64,000 bases of DNA from an uncultured Eudoraea sp. (GCF_947490415.1 NZ_CANLGX010000001.1:930001-994000); one strand, 5' to 3'; shown: positions 46,027 through 56,544, numbered from the stretch's first letter. The notes: a model not told the origin generated them from the sequence alone. Program-made: numbers and translations.

Positions 46027-47055
46027 TTAAGGCTTATACTCTTTTACCGCATCTATAAATGCTTTTGCATTTTCCACAGGGACGTTGGGCAGAATCCCAT
46101 GGCCAAGATTAACGATATATTGATCCTTTCCAAATTCATTAATCATTTGGGTGACCATTTTTTTAATGACTTCCGGGGGAGACAATAAGCGAGCAGGGTC
46201 AAAATTCCCCTGGAGCGTTATTTTCCCTCCTGTCAAATATCTGGCATTTCTGGCAGAACAAGTCCAATCCACTCCAAGCGCAGCGGCCCCGGATTTTGCC
46301 ATATCGCCTAAGGCAAACCAACAACCTTTACCAAAGATAATTACCTCTGTTTCCTCCTTAAGGGCATCTATAATTTGCTGGATATAATTCCACGAGAATT
46401 CTTTATAATCATTGGGTGAAAGCATGCCACCCCATGAATCGAACACCTGAACTGCATTTACACCTGCTTTTACTTTGGCTCTCAAATATGAGATAGTGGT
46501 ATCAGTAATTTTCTGCAATAGGTTATGAGCAGCTATCGGTTGTGTAAAACAGAATTCCTTGGCCTTATCAAAGGTTTTACTGCCTTGCCCCTGTACGCAA
46601 TAGCAGAGAATCGTCCATGGAGAACCTGCAAAACCAATTAAAGGGATCTCATCCTGTAATTTCTCTTTGGTTGCGGCAATGGCCTGCATTACATAATCTA
46701 GTTCTTCATTAACATCGGGTACTAAAACCCGGTCTACATCTTTTTGAGAGCGAATAGGATTAGGCAAATAGGGGCCAAAATCGGGTTTCATTTGTACTTC
46801 TATTTGCATAGCTTGTGGTATAACAAGAATATCACTAAAAAGTATGGCAGCGTCCATTCCAAAACGCCTTATAGGTTGTACCGTAATTTCGGAAGCTAAT
46901 TCCGGGGTCTGACATCTGGTGAAGAAATCATATTTTTCCCTAATCTTCATAAATTCGGGCAGGTATCTGCCAGCCTGCCTCATCATCCATACAGGTGGGC
47001 GCTCAACAGTTTCACCTTGTAATGCTCTTAAAAATAAATCGTTTTTTATACTCAT
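46027..47055 (-). CDS. hemE: Uroporphyrinogen decarboxylase
   Basis: A 342-residue enzyme that decarboxylates the four acetate side chains of uroporphyrinogen III. Signatures: [17 protein letters not shown] and [20 protein letters not shown], plus [11 protein letters not shown]. It begins 1 bp after... the hemD stop on the upstream side, tight coupling typical of the operon. Confidence 0.96.
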   Translation of the reverse strand: MSIKNDLFLRALQGETVERPPVWMMRQAGRYLPEFMKIREKYDFFTRCQTPELASEITVQPIRRFGMDAAILFSDILVIPQAMQIEVQMKPDFGPYLPNPIRSQKDVDRVLVPDVNEELDYVMQAIAATKEKLQDEIPLIGFAGSPWTILCYCVQGQGSKTFDKAKEFCFTQPIAAHNLLQKITDTTISYLRAKVKAGVNAVQVFDSWGGMLSPNDYKEFSWNYIQQIIDALKEETEVIIFGKGCWFALGDMAKSGAAALGVDWTCSARNARYLTGGKITLQGNFDPARLLSPPEVIKKMVTQMINEFGKDQYIVNLGHGILPNVPVENAKAFIDAVKEYKP

Positions 47056-47056
47056 T

Positions 47057-47737
47057 TTATTTCTTAATGCTCAAATTATAATGCAATGTGACCTTTTTCA
47101 ACAGATTTTCTACAACTGGGGTATCTGCCACAATTATGGAACCCGTAAATAGGGCAGCCTCCCGGGCCGTCGTATCGCCTATACAGAATACCGTACTATT
47201 ACCCACCTCATTTGACATAGTAAAACTCTTTACTCCGCTGGGACTAAAAAACAATATGCCATCAAAGTGTTCTGAAAAATGCTGAGGTTTTAATTCTGTT
47301 TTGTATACTACAATTTCCTTGAAATGAACCTTATGTTTCGTCAAAATATTGGGTAAATCATCATTTCTTCTATTTCCACAAAAGAATAAAAATGATGCTT
47401 TTTTATGGTTTTTTACAATAAAACTACCTAATTCGGCTCCATTATGGGCCATTTTTACAACTTTATGGCCATTTTGTTCTAAAAGTAATTTAGTTTTTCC
47501 CCCTACACAAAAACACTCCTTTCCCAATTCCTTTTTTGTATGAAAATTAGAATTATGGTTTATAAATGCCCTAACCGCGTTCTGACTGGTAAAAATAAAA
47601 TAATCAAAATCGGTGGTTAACTGAAATTCTTGGTAATGGATATTTATGGCTTCGTATTCCTGAAAATTAATACCAGCATCATTTAGAATCGTTTTTTGCC
47701 CGGGCGTGAGGAGTTTAGTGGAGAGGACATTTTTCAT
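47057..47737 (-). CDS. hemD: Uroporphyrinogen-III synthase
   Basis: A 226-residue protein, weakly conserved as usual for HemD, with the two-lobe pattern: [57 protein letters not shown] and [12 protein letters not shown]. It flips ring D and closes the tetrapyrrole. Its ATG overlaps the hemC stop (ATGA). Confidence 0.9.
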   Translation of the reverse strand: MKNVLSTKLLTPGQKTILNDAGINFQEYEAINIHYQEFQLTTDFDYFIFTSQNAVRAFINHNSNFHTKKELGKECFCVGGKTKLLLEQNGHKVVKMAHNGAELGSFIVKNHKKASFLFFCGNRRNDDLPNILTKHKVHFKEIVVYKTELKPQHFSEHFDGILFFSPSGVKSFTMSNEVGNSTVFCIGDTTAREAALFTGSIIVADTPVVENLLKKVTLHYNLSIKK

Positions 47738-48648
47738 TGGTTCATTTGGATTTTTATTTCTCGCATCAATTCCTTCCCTCCATTAAATAAGACCTCTTGC
47801 GCGCAGGCTTTACCAAAATCTTTTGCATCTGCCAGTCTGATTTTTTTATCAATGCTTGCTGTTCGTTGCCCATCAAGAGATAGTAATATACCTTTAAAAT
47901 GTAAAAAATCGTTTTCAATAGTAGCTAAAGCTCCTATTGGTGCTGTGCAGCCGCCTTCTAATTCCTTTAAAAACTCCCGTTCAACCTGTGTACAGATTTC
48001 TGTGGTTTCATGGTTTAAAGAGGTAAGTGCCTCAAGACAATACTGATCTTCCTTTTTGGCTGCAATCATCATAACACCTTGAGCGGGTGCTGGCACCATC
48101 CATTGTAGTACGGTATGGTTTTCCGGAAGTTTATTTAAACGTTCAAGGCCAGCAGCTGCAAAAATTGCTGCATCCCATGAATTATCTTCCAGTTTTTTTA
48201 ATCGGGTGTTTACATTTCCTCTTAAATCAACTACCTCATGAAGAGGGTAACGCTGTAACCATTGTGCTTTTCTTCTTAAACTGCCCGTAGCAATAATTCC
48301 TTCGGTATTTAGAAAATCCAGACCTTTATGCACCAATATATCCTTATGGTTTGCGCGTTTCATAACAGCTGCCTGCACAATGCCTTTTGGTAAAATGGTG
48401 GGTACATCTTTCATTGAATGTACAGCAATATCAATTTTATCTGTAAGCATTGCCACATCCAAAGTTTTTGTAAAAATTCCTGTAATCCCCATGGTATAAA
48501 GTGGTTGATCTAATTCCAGATCCCCATCAGATTTTACTGGGATTAATTGCGTGGAATACCCCAGCTTGTCAAGTTTTTTCTTTACGTCATTTGCCTGCCA
48601 TAGTGCAAGTTCACTATCGCGGGTGCCAATACGAATGACCTTATTCAT
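47734..48648 (-). CDS. hemC: Hydroxymethylbilane synthase
   Basis: A 304-residue porphobilinogen deaminase. RIGTRDSELALWQA opens the protein; AVHSMKDVP and GTGSLRRKAQW-like ATGSLRRKAQW form the active site. Cys234 in EGGCTAPIGA carries the dipyrromethane cofactor. Its ATG overlaps the hemA stop. Confidence 0.96.
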   Translation of the reverse strand: MNKVIRIGTRDSELALWQANDVKKKLDKLGYSTQLIPVKSDGDLELDQPLYTMGITGIFTKTLDVAMLTDKIDIAVHSMKDVPTILPKGIVQAAVMKRANHKDILVHKGLDFLNTEGIIATGSLRRKAQWLQRYPLHEVVDLRGNVNTRLKKLEDNSWDAAIFAAAGLERLNKLPENHTVLQWMVPAPAQGVMMIAAKKEDQYCLEALTSLNHETTEICTQVEREFLKELEGGCTAPIGALATIENDFLHFKGILLSLDGQRTASIDKKIRLADAKDFGKACAQEVLFNGGKELMREIKIQMNQ

Positions 48649-49901
48649 TGGGAGTTTAATTCTAGTTGAAAGACCTTTTGTATAAGTTGCAAACTATCAT
48701 CAGCATCATTCTCAGATTCCTTCAAATGGTTGGCGAACTGTTTAGTTATCTTCTGAATGATTCTTTCCGATATGATATCTGCGTGTTCTGAATTGAAATC
48801 AGTGAGTTTTTTAGACTGAAAATCCAGTTCTTCTTCTTTCATTGATTTTAGTTTCTTTTTAAGGGCTTTTATAACCGGAGCAAATTTTCTGGTTTCCAGC
48901 CACTGGCTAAAATCTAATTTCACTTCATCTATAATGGATTCTGCTTGAGGAATATATTGTTTTCTGCGTTCAAGGGTTTCATCTGTTATTTGCGATAGAT
49001 GATCCAGGTGTAAAACAGAAACATCTTTTAATTCCAATACATTATCTGCCACATTTTTAGGAATTGATAAATCTAAGATCAAAAGTGGTTTGTTAGTATA
49101 GATAAGTTCTTTGGTGATCGTTGGGGAATTAGCTCCGGTAGCCACGATCAGGACATCTGCCTTACGGATTTCTGTTTGCAAATCTCCATAATCCTTTACA
49201 ACAAGATTAAACTTTCCAGCAATTTTTTCGGCCTTATCCTTAGTTCGGTTAATAAGGGTTATATGAGAGTGATTTGTATGTTTGATAAGGTTTTCACAAG
49301 TATTTCTACCTATTTTGCCCGTACCAAAAAGTAAAATATTCTTTTCTGCAATATTGGCAACATTTTTTAGAATGTACTGAACAGAGGCAAATGCCACTGA
49401 GGTGGCCCCTGTTGAGATTTCCGTTTCATTTTTAATTCGCTTACTGGCCTGAATGACCGAATTAACAAGACGTTCCAAAAAGTGATTTGTAAGATCATGA
49501 TTTTTGGAGCGGGAAAAGCTGCGTTTTAATTGACTGATTATTTCAAAATCGCCCAAGATCTGGCTGTCTAATCCACTGCCTACGAGAAACAAATGGTTAA
49601 TGGCCTCATAATTTTTTAAAACATAAGCTACTTCCTGAAATTCTTCAACCGTACCCTGAGAATGATCACAAAGCAATTTAATTAACTGAAAGGGGTGCTG
49701 CGCAAAGCCGTGCAATTCTGTCCGATTACACGTAGAAGTAATAAGAAGACCATCAACGCCTATTGCCTTAGCTTCCGTTAAAAGCGCATCGGTTGCGTCC
49801 TGGTCCAAGCTAAATTTTCCTCTTAATACTGCGTCTGCATTTTTATAGCTTAGCCCAACGGTATAAAAAGAATTGTGTTTGGAGATATGATACCTCTTCA
49901 T
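48645..49901 (-). CDS. hemA: Glutamyl-tRNA reductase
   Basis: A 418-residue enzyme that commits glutamyl-tRNA to haem synthesis. Catalytic Cys58 is in ITSTCNRTELHG; the NADPH domain has LLFGTGKIGRNTCENL; the C-terminal dimerisation helix follows. First gene of the minus-strand haem run, with a -7 box 19 bp upstream. hemL, the next enzyme, is not in the window. Confidence 0.96.
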   Translation of the reverse strand: MKRYHISKHNSFYTVGLSYKNADAVLRGKFSLDQDATDALLTEAKAIGVDGLLITSTCNRTELHGFAQHPFQLIKLLCDHSQGTVEEFQEVAYVLKNYEAINHLFLVGSGLDSQILGDFEIISQLKRSFSRSKNHDLTNHFLERLVNSVIQASKRIKNETEISTGATSVAFASVQYILKNVANIAEKNILLFGTGKIGRNTCENLIKHTNHSHITLINRTKDKAEKIAGKFNLVVKDYGDLQTEIRKADVLIVATGANSPTITKELIYTNKPLLILDLSIPKNVADNVLELKDVSVLHLDHLSQITDETLERRKQYIPQAESIIDEVKLDFSQWLETRKFAPVIKALKKKLKSMKEEELDFQSKKLTDFNSEHADIISERIIQKITKQFANHLKESENDADDSLQLIQKVFQLELNSQ

Positions 49902-49920
49902 ACATTATCAATATAGCTCA

Positions 49921-49928
49921 CAAAAATA
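49921..49928 (-). promoter_or_regulatory. Candidate -7 box of the haem operon
   Basis: TATTTTTG on the minus strand, 19 bp before the hemA ATG. No TTG at the normal -33 distance, which may mean it needs an activator such as the divergent AraC protein. Confidence 0.4.
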
Positions 49929-50051
49929 GTAGCATCTACTTAATAAAAATAACGCTGGAGGTACAATATATATCGCTTTAAGTTTTTTTATTGAAATTTC
50001 ACCGAAAATATCGCAAAAACCAATATATTTATAGCTTTAACAGCTACTGGC

Positions 50052-50088
50052 AAACATTCTATTTAGAATGTTTCTAAATAGAATGTTT
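50052..50088 (+). promoter_or_regulatory. 37-bp inverted repeat ending at the AraC start codon
   Basis: Arms AAACATTCTATTTAGA (50052-50067) and the exact complement (50073-50088) around ATGTT. The next base begins the ATG at 50089. On the mRNA this is a 16-bp hairpin that would hide the ribosome-binding region; on DNA it is a large symmetric protein site. Confidence 0.7.
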
Positions 50089-50991
50089 ATGAATTCACCT
50101 AAAACGGGTTACAAAAATATCGCTCAAGGTTCATTTACCGAAGTCTTGATTGATGATGATTTTTATGTATTAAAAATTCAAAATGAGGGCCCTGAGGCTC
50201 AAAAAGTTACCCGGGATATTGATAGTAGTTTTATTCAATTCCACTTTTGTTTAAAGGGGAATGCAAAATTTATTTTTAATGATGGCCATTATGCTCTGGA
50301 GGTATCCGAGGAGAATTCTTTATTGCTATATAATACGCAGTTAGACCTCCCTTTAAATTTGGAACTTAATCCCAAGTCATGGATGGTATCTGTTATAATG
50401 ACCATAAGAAGGTTTCATTCTCTATTTTCAAAAGAAGCAGACTATATTCCTTTTTTGAGTAATGATAATAAGGAAAAAAAATACTATTCCCAGGAAGGTG
50501 TAACTCCGGCAATTGCCGTTATACTAAGCCAAATAATTAATTATAATCTCCATCCTTCCATTAAGGCACTTTATGTTAAAGCCAAAGTTTATGAATTAAT
50601 CTCGTTGTATTTCAACAAAAGTGAAGATGCAGATTTAGAACAGTGTCCCTTTTTGGTGGATGAGGATAATATAAAGCGAATAAAGCAAGCTAAAGAAATT
50701 ATGATAAGCCGAATGGCAGAACCACCTACTCTGACACAGTTATCGGAAGAGATTGGCCTCTCACTTAAAAAACTAAAAGAGGGTTTTAAACAAGTATATG
50801 GAGAACCGGTATTTAGTTTTTTGTTTGACTATAAGATGGATTTCGCGCGTAAAATGCTTGAATCCGGGGAGTATAATGTGAACGAAGTAGGGCATAGGAT
50901 AGGATATAGTACATCGAGTCATTTTATTGCCTCTTTTAAAAAGAAATTCGGGACTACTCCAAAAAAATATTTAATGTCATTGAGTAATTAG
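50089..50991 (+). CDS. AraC-family transcriptional regulator
   Basis: A 300-residue regulator with a cupin-like N-terminal half (FIQFHFCLKGNAKFIFNDGHY) and two C-terminal helix-turn-helix units (PPTLTQLSEEIGLSLKKLKEGFKQVYG; YNVNEVGHRIGYSTSSHFIASFKKKFGTTPKKYL). It is divergent from hemA with about 190 bp between the starts, so it may control haem or iron genes. The frame also has ATGs at 50068 and 50083, but both lie inside the inverted repeat; I prefer 50089. Confidence 0.85.
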   Translation: MNSPKTGYKNIAQGSFTEVLIDDDFYVLKIQNEGPEAQKVTRDIDSSFIQFHFCLKGNAKFIFNDGHYALEVSEENSLLLYNTQLDLPLNLELNPKSWMVSVIMTIRRFHSLFSKEADYIPFLSNDNKEKKYYSQEGVTPAIAVILSQIINYNLHPSIKALYVKAKVYELISLYFNKSEDADLEQCPFLVDEDNIKRIKQAKEIMISRMAEPPTLTQLSEEIGLSLKKLKEGFKQVYGEPVFSFLFDYKMDFARKMLESGEYNVNEVGHRIGYSTSSHFIASFKKKFGTTPKKYLMSLSN

Positions 50992-51042
50992 TAGTATCAT
51001 TAAGAAGATTTCTCGATATTTAATAAATTATAAAATATACTT

Positions 51043-51810
51043 ATGAAAACACTTGGAAAATTTATTGCCTCTTTGCTTTTTTGCATCTCACTAACAGCAT
51101 CTTCTCAACCACAGCTGCAAGAAGAAAATATTGCTTCCATAAAAGAAGAAATGGCTCAAATCCTGGTTTTTACAAAAACTATGGGTTATAGGCACAAGTC
51201 TATTGAAAAAGGCGTGGAGACTCTGAAAAATTTAGGAAAAGAAAACAATTTTTCAGTCACGCAAACAGAAGATTCATTACAATTTAATGATACCAACTTA
51301 AAAAAATATGATTTAGTACTTTTTTTAAGTACAACTTTGGATGTATTGGGCCCTGATCAGGAACAGGCTTTTAAAAATTATATTAATAATGGCGGCAATT
51401 ACATGGGAATTCATGCCGCCAGCGATACTGAATATGACTGGCCATGGTATGGTAAATTGGTTGGCGCATATTTTACAAGCCATCCAAATGATCCTAATGT
51501 CAGAGAGGCCAAAATGAACGTCGTTAACAGACAACATTTATCTACCAGTCATTTGAAGGACACCTGGGTACGCAATGATGAATGGTATAATTATAAAAAT
51601 ATAAATCCGGATATGAATGTGCTTATCTACCTGGATGAAACTTCATATGAAGGGGGCACAAACGGAGATAACCATCCTATTGCATGGTATTATGAATTTG
51701 ATGGAGGTCGCGTTTTTTATACCGGTGGAGGCCATACAGAAGAATCTTTTGATGAACCAGATTTCCAGAAACACTTGGTAGGGGGAATAAATTATTGCCT
51801 GGGGAGATAA
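51043..51810 (+). CDS. ThuA-domain exported protein
   Basis: A 255-residue protein with signal MKTLGKFIASLLFCISLTASSQ and the ThuA fold (glutamine-amidotransferase-like): ILVFTKTMGYRHKSIEKGVETL, FLSTTLDVLGPDQEQAFKNYINNGGNYMGIHAASDTEYDW, and the closing HPIAWYYEFDGGRVFYTGGGHTEESF. ThuA proteins act in sugar use in several bacteria; here the substrate is unknown. It is co-directional with the AraC gene, 51 bp apart. Confidence 0.9.
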   Translation: MKTLGKFIASLLFCISLTASSQPQLQEENIASIKEEMAQILVFTKTMGYRHKSIEKGVETLKNLGKENNFSVTQTEDSLQFNDTNLKKYDLVLFLSTTLDVLGPDQEQAFKNYINNGGNYMGIHAASDTEYDWPWYGKLVGAYFTSHPNDPNVREAKMNVVNRQHLSTSHLKDTWVRNDEWYNYKNINPDMNVLIYLDETSYEGGTNGDNHPIAWYYEFDGGRVFYTGGGHTEESFDEPDFQKHLVGGINYCLGR

Positions 51811-51974
51811 ACAACATTATTTTGAAGAACCCATTTATCGGATTATTGAATAGGTAAGGATCGAAGAAAGTATAATAATTCTTCAGGTTTGGCACCTATA
51901 ACAATGTGCGAAGAATACCTTAATATATATGCTCAATAAAAGAGCTGCACTTCAAGACTTCAGAACCACATTTT

Positions 51975-52811
51975 TTATAATGGCCTGGCCACCATTATCC
52001 CTGTATTCTTTTTAATCTTTTTTAAATATTCTACTAAAGGTAATTCAGAAATTTCCACCTTTCCTGAAGAAGAGGCATGCAGTAAGTGAATACGGCCATC
52101 TTTTTCTCTAATGGCAATGCCTGTGTGTGTGATATCCAGCCCGGTGATAGAGGTGGTTAGCGCAATAATATCGCCATTCTTTATTTGATTCTCATTGGCT
52201 TCAATCTGGTTCTGGGGTAAAATGCAAATAGATTTATGGTTAAGGTAATTTTCTGAAGCTTTAATTTTTTTGAAATTTTCTTCGTCCTGCAAAAAGGGAT
52301 ACAAATCCCTATGAGTACTCATAAAATTAATATCTTTCTTAATTTCGATACCCCCTATTTCTTCAGTTACATCTTCTAAAAGTTCTTTCTTTTCGTTATT
52401 TGCTATCCATTCGGAAAAATAATGTAATCGGGATGCATATCCATCTAATTCACCATCCTTATATCGTATATTTTCAAGAACACTCGCGAAGGAATCAAAA
52501 TTCATTTTATCCTCCACCAACAACGTACTAAAGGCCAAAACGTTCTCAACATAGGTAGTACAGTCCATCCCGTGCAAATTAATAACCAAAGATTCAGATT
52601 TTCCTATTTCCAGTGTTTTTGCCACATATGGGGTTCCAAGAAATGTTTGACCAACGGAGATCATGGTATCGCCAAAATCTGATTGTTTTGAATTTTGAAT
52701 TTCTTTAATCTTAATATCAAATGCCGTTTTGTCTTGATCTGAACAAATTAGCTGTTGCGCACAAATAGTAAGAGATAATAAAAAGAAAAAAAATGAAGAG
52801 ATTAATTTCAT
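51975..52811 (-). CDS. DUF1460 family protein, N-acetylmuramoyl-L-alanine-amidase-like
   Basis: A 278-residue exported protein (MKLISSFFFFLLSLTICAQQ). It shows the family MDCTTYVENVLAFS with the catalytic Cys and THTGIAIREKDGRIHLLHASS with the His, as in the NlpC/P60-related amidase fold. It probably trims peptidoglycan in the periplasm. Start at 52811 gives the signal peptide; the earlier frame start at 52832 does not. It follows the TraB-type gene by 30 bp on the same strand. Confidence 0.87.
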   Translation of the reverse strand: MKLISSFFFFLLSLTICAQQLICSDQDKTAFDIKIKEIQNSKQSDFGDTMISVGQTFLGTPYVAKTLEIGKSESLVINLHGMDCTTYVENVLAFSTLLVEDKMNFDSFASVLENIRYKDGELDGYASRLHYFSEWIANNEKKELLEDVTEEIGGIEIKKDINFMSTHRDLYPFLQDEENFKKIKASENYLNHKSICILPQNQIEANENQIKNGDIIALTTSITGLDITHTGIAIREKDGRIHLLHASSSGKVEISELPLVEYLKKIKKNTGIMVARPL

Positions 52812-52841
52812 GTTTATTTGCATATAGAGCAAAAATACAAT

Positions 52842-55800
52842 TTAGAAGCCAAAACTTCCATAACCACGGTACTGGTTTGGCCTGTAGGCAATAGCTCTTT
52901 TACGGTCTTTTAGTAAAAAGGTTTCAGTCACAAAGTCGATTGCCTCCTCCTCAGTATCTGTATCTGCCATCCGCAATCCGTCATTAATATAATAAGGAAC
53001 TGAATTGAAAGGCATATCATCTGCAAATACTACAATATGGATTTTAAAGTTCTTATGATAATCCTGGCTATTTTGTGACTTAAAATAATATGCAGTATAA
53101 GGGTTGCTCTTATAAGTCATAGACCTGTCGCCGATGTATATAATCTTATCTTTATTACTGTCAAATTTTCTGTCCTTATAAATGAGAGCTTCCGCCAAGT
53201 ACTGTTCAGAGCTGTATTGATGCGGAAAAATATCAGATTTACCCTGATGCATTAACTTAGTATACAACAAAAGCCTGCTATTAATATCATAAGCCATAGA
53301 ATTGATCACTGCCGTTGGGATGCTTTTTTCATCTGACGCAAGCTGTGTAACATAGGTGCTGCGAATTTTTGGATCTTTTACTAAAAGAAGCCGGTTAAAA
53401 AATTGACCCATTTCTCTTTCACCGGAAAAAGGATAGAGCAAAACAACATAATCTTCTAAAATATCATTATTTCTGAGCCTGATATAATTTGCCTGTCTTG
53501 TTTTTAATTCACTGTTGTTTTGTTCACCCAGGTGCCTTTTCAACAGAATTTTAGCATCATTTAATAGCTGGCTCCTGTATTTTTTATAATGTGAGGGTTT
53601 TACTAAATCTACCTTTTTTAGCTGTGCCAGAAGGGAAAAAATTGGAGCTTTATATTCAGTAATCGAACTGTATTTCAGCAATTCGGGATATAATCTCTTT
53701 GCCAATACCAAACTGTCTTCATATGGTTTAAAAATACTTCTTATCTCCGCCGTATTAGATACCAGAGGCAAATCTTGCGACATAAGATCGAGCAATAGAT
53801 GCGCGGAGGCTTCAGTTTTTTTCCTTGCAATAGCCTGAAGAATTTTAATTTGCGCACTAGAATTATTATATGATCTGGCATATAAATCTATCAGGAACGG
53901 AATAACCTTATCATGCTGCAATTCTCCTAATTTCTTAATGAGGTAAGATTGTATATGCTTTTTATCCTCATCAAAGGAGTACTGTGAAATGTAGTAGGTT
54001 AACGAATCTAAATGGCGTTCATCAAATAAGAGGTATCTATAGCCTTTTAGAACTATACTGTCATTTTCCCTGAGTGCGGCAAAAAAATCTGCTGTTTTAT
54101 CTTCAAGAAGATCTCGTCCTATAGGCTCACCTTCCGGTTTAAAATTGTCAAAAAAGGCACTTACAAACGGACTGGGTTCTGAAATGGTATCGACCACTGC
54201 TTTCAACTGGTAAAATAAACCACCCCTAATGATATTCTTAATTAGTATACCCCTTGTGCTTGCAGTATCGGTGATTACGAATTGCAATTCGTGGTAACCA
54301 TCTCCTGATGTTTTAGTTTTTTCATTTTGAATTTTAAACTGTTTATCGGAGTATTGTTTTTTCCTTAATACCCAAATAGAATCTATATTAGAAAAGGTAA
54401 GATAGTCATGTGATTTTGTTATCTCTACCTCAATGGCCTCATTATTTTTGTTCTGATAAATTGTTTTTTTGGAATAGGGATTATAGGCTTTTTCTTTTTT
54501 CTTATTACCAAACTTGTGATTGCTGTGCTCAACAAATTTGGGTGGATTCACAGATGTAACAGTACTGAAATGCATGGCAGTGTCTACTACCTTTTTGAAT
54601 ACTTCAGGATAAGAAACTTCTCTTATTTTAAAAGAATTGAAAAATTCTTCAGCATTAATTTCACTTTTAGTACGAGTGCCTAGCAAATAATAATCACCCC
54701 GTTTGATTACGGTTTTCAGATATAAATCCTGACCGCTTACTGAATCCCAAACCGCTTTGGAAGTAAGAGATTTATTTTCAAAAGAATTGTATTTCGGCTT
54801 AAGCTGAAGGTCTTGGTATATTCGTTTTTGAATTTGTTTAAGTTCAAATGTATCTTCCTCAATAAAATTTAGGTCATTAAGGGTGGTCTTTTTAAGGAAA
54901 TAATAGGAATTAGTTGCTGAGTCATATCCTTCAATGCTGCGACTGCCGCCTCTTGATGCATTTGTAAATTTATGAAGCCCTGGCATCGATATTTCAAAGT
55001 CCTTGTAAGTTGAAGTAATTAGCTTACTTCTGTCATCAGGAGCTTTAAACTTGAGGCTATTAAATATTATATCAGAATAATTTATGACGTAATCACCTTC
55101 TCCTCCCATTTTAAAAATAAGTATCTCCAAGGGGGTTATGTAAATTTGGTATCGCTGATGATCACCATTCTTTAGTTTGTTTCTAATATCCAGGCCTTTA
55201 TACCTCTTGTTAATAATAGGGGTTTTACTTAATATGGTTCCTGGTATATTTTCAAATAACAATTGCTCAATATCCTCTATGGTGTAGTCTCCTCCGGCTT
55301 TTAAACTGGCATAGGTGGGAATCCTGTTAACCATAAAGTAACTTCCATTTGCTAAATCTGGTGAAACATAAACTGTAGTAATTCTTTCGGATATTGGATA
55401 TAATTTATTGGGGAGTGAAATGGTAAAGAAATTATCATCTGGCCCAAAAGTTTTATAAGAATGTTCCCTTATTTTTTTTACGAATTTATCCTTAAGTTTT
55501 TGACCTTTTTCGGTAGCTTCTGAAACAAGGGGTTCTACAACATATCCTTTTTCTTGCAATAACGCAATTACACCGTGTGTGCCTGGCAAATGTGCTGCCC
55601 CAATTCCTGCAAAAACTTTAGCTTTTTGTATAGCAGAATCCAAACTTCTCGCCATGTTCTCATTACGGATATAGAGCATATTCTTTAGATAATGATCGGT
55701 ATACATCGCTTTATCAATAGAATCTAATAAGCTTAAATTGCGCTCCCGATAAGCATCCTGCATTAAGAACATCAGGTCTTGTTGTTGCATCCGTTTTTGA

Positions 55801-56366
55801 AGCCATTCATCCGGTTTCATTTTCATAGAATTCAGGCTCGCTCTTCCTACCAATGCCGCCGATTCTTCCAGTTTCTCCAATGCAAGAATAGGTTTGTTAA
55901 ACCGACTTCCTGCCTGATAAATGAACATGTCTAAATAGGTGTCCTCCTCAAAATTTTGTGAATACTCATTAGTTCTGTAAAGGATACTATTTACCAATTT
56001 TTCTTCAAATGCCAGGTAAGATGCCAGGTCTTTCTTTCTCGGATGTTGCAAAGCAAACGAATGTGTATAAAACCCTTTGGTGGTGAAGCCATAACCTTCT
56101 TTCTGGGTTCCTGAACCAAAACGCTCTTCGCTTTCCAGCCAGGTATCAGGATCAGATTCTAGAGCCACTATTTCACTTTTATCCAGGGCTTCGTAAAAAA
56201 CATCGTCTAATCGGAAAGCAATTTTTTTACTAACGTGCATGGTGCCGTATAAATAGGAAGATGTTTCTAAACCGTTTCCAGATATTTCCCAGAGTAAACT
56301 TTTTTCCGATTGGGAATAGCCCATCAGTGATAGAACAAAGCAAATGATTACATTAGTTAAGCGCAT
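52842..56366 (-). CDS. Very long TraB/GumN-family protein
   Basis: A 1174-residue exported protein (MRLTNVIICFVLSLMGYSQ). Residues about 25-285 are a TraB/GumN domain: SSYLYGTMHVSK, EIVALESDPDTW, and the closing KVFAGIGAAHLPGTHGVIALLQEKGY. TraB domains resemble the Tiki/EreA/ChaN hydrolase group. The 850-residue remainder has no domain I can name; part (about 780-960) is helical with repeat-like pairs (LIDLYARSYNNSSAQIKILQAIARKKTEASAHLLLDLM) as in HEAT repeats. Most TraB/GumN proteins are about 300 residues. Confidence 0.8.
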   Translation of the reverse strand: MRLTNVIICFVLSLMGYSQSEKSLLWEISGNGLETSSYLYGTMHVSKKIAFRLDDVFYEALDKSEIVALESDPDTWLESEERFGSGTQKEGYGFTTKGFYTHSFALQHPRKKDLASYLAFEEKLVNSILYRTNEYSQNFEEDTYLDMFIYQAGSRFNKPILALEKLEESAALVGRASLNSMKMKPDEWLQKRMQQQDLMFLMQDAYRERNLSLLDSIDKAMYTDHYLKNMLYIRNENMARSLDSAIQKAKVFAGIGAAHLPGTHGVIALLQEKGYVVEPLVSEATEKGQKLKDKFVKKIREHSYKTFGPDDNFFTISLPNKLYPISERITTVYVSPDLANGSYFMVNRIPTYASLKAGGDYTIEDIEQLLFENIPGTILSKTPIINKRYKGLDIRNKLKNGDHQRYQIYITPLEILIFKMGGEGDYVINYSDIIFNSLKFKAPDDRSKLITSTYKDFEISMPGLHKFTNASRGGSRSIEGYDSATNSYYFLKKTTLNDLNFIEEDTFELKQIQKRIYQDLQLKPKYNSFENKSLTSKAVWDSVSGQDLYLKTVIKRGDYYLLGTRTKSEINAEEFFNSFKIREVSYPEVFKKVVDTAMHFSTVTSVNPPKFVEHSNHKFGNKKKEKAYNPYSKKTIYQNKNNEAIEVEITKSHDYLTFSNIDSIWVLRKKQYSDKQFKIQNEKTKTSGDGYHELQFVITDTASTRGILIKNIIRGGLFYQLKAVVDTISEPSPFVSAFFDNFKPEGEPIGRDLLEDKTADFFAALRENDSIVLKGYRYLLFDERHLDSLTYYISQYSFDEDKKHIQSYLIKKLGELQHDKVIPFLIDLYARSYNNSSAQIKILQAIARKKTEASAHLLLDLMSQDLPLVSNTAEIRSIFKPYEDSLVLAKRLYPELLKYSSITEYKAPIFSLLAQLKKVDLVKPSHYKKYRSQLLNDAKILLKRHLGEQNNSELKTRQANYIRLRNNDILEDYVVLLYPFSGEREMGQFFNRLLLVKDPKIRSTYVTQLASDEKSIPTAVINSMAYDINSRLLLYTKLMHQGKSDIFPHQYSSEQYLAEALIYKDRKFDSNKDKIIYIGDRSMTYKSNPYTAYYFKSQNSQDYHKNFKIHIVVFADDMPFNSVPYYINDGLRMADTDTEEEAIDFVTETFLLKDRKRAIAYRPNQYRGYGSFGF

Positions 56367-56536
56367 TATTTTTGGTTTGTTTGGGGCCTCAGGTAATTTT
56401 ATGAGGCAGGAATATTTTCTAATCTCCAGGTATTTTTGAATAAATTCCCGCTTAGATTGGTTAGGTCAATAGGGATTACTTATAAGGGCATCAGAAAAGT
56501 ATTCACCATATTTTAACGGAGTTTCATTCCAAGTAG

Positions 56537-56544
56537 TATTTTTG
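56537..56544 (+). promoter_or_regulatory. Candidate -7 box of hemH
   Basis: TATTTTTG, 32 bp before the ferrochelatase ATG, matching TAnnTTTG. No clear -33 TTG. Confidence 0.4.

Noticed and set aside
47696-48046. 116-codon plus-strand frame
   Set aside because: Antisense to hemC and hemD, which are certain.
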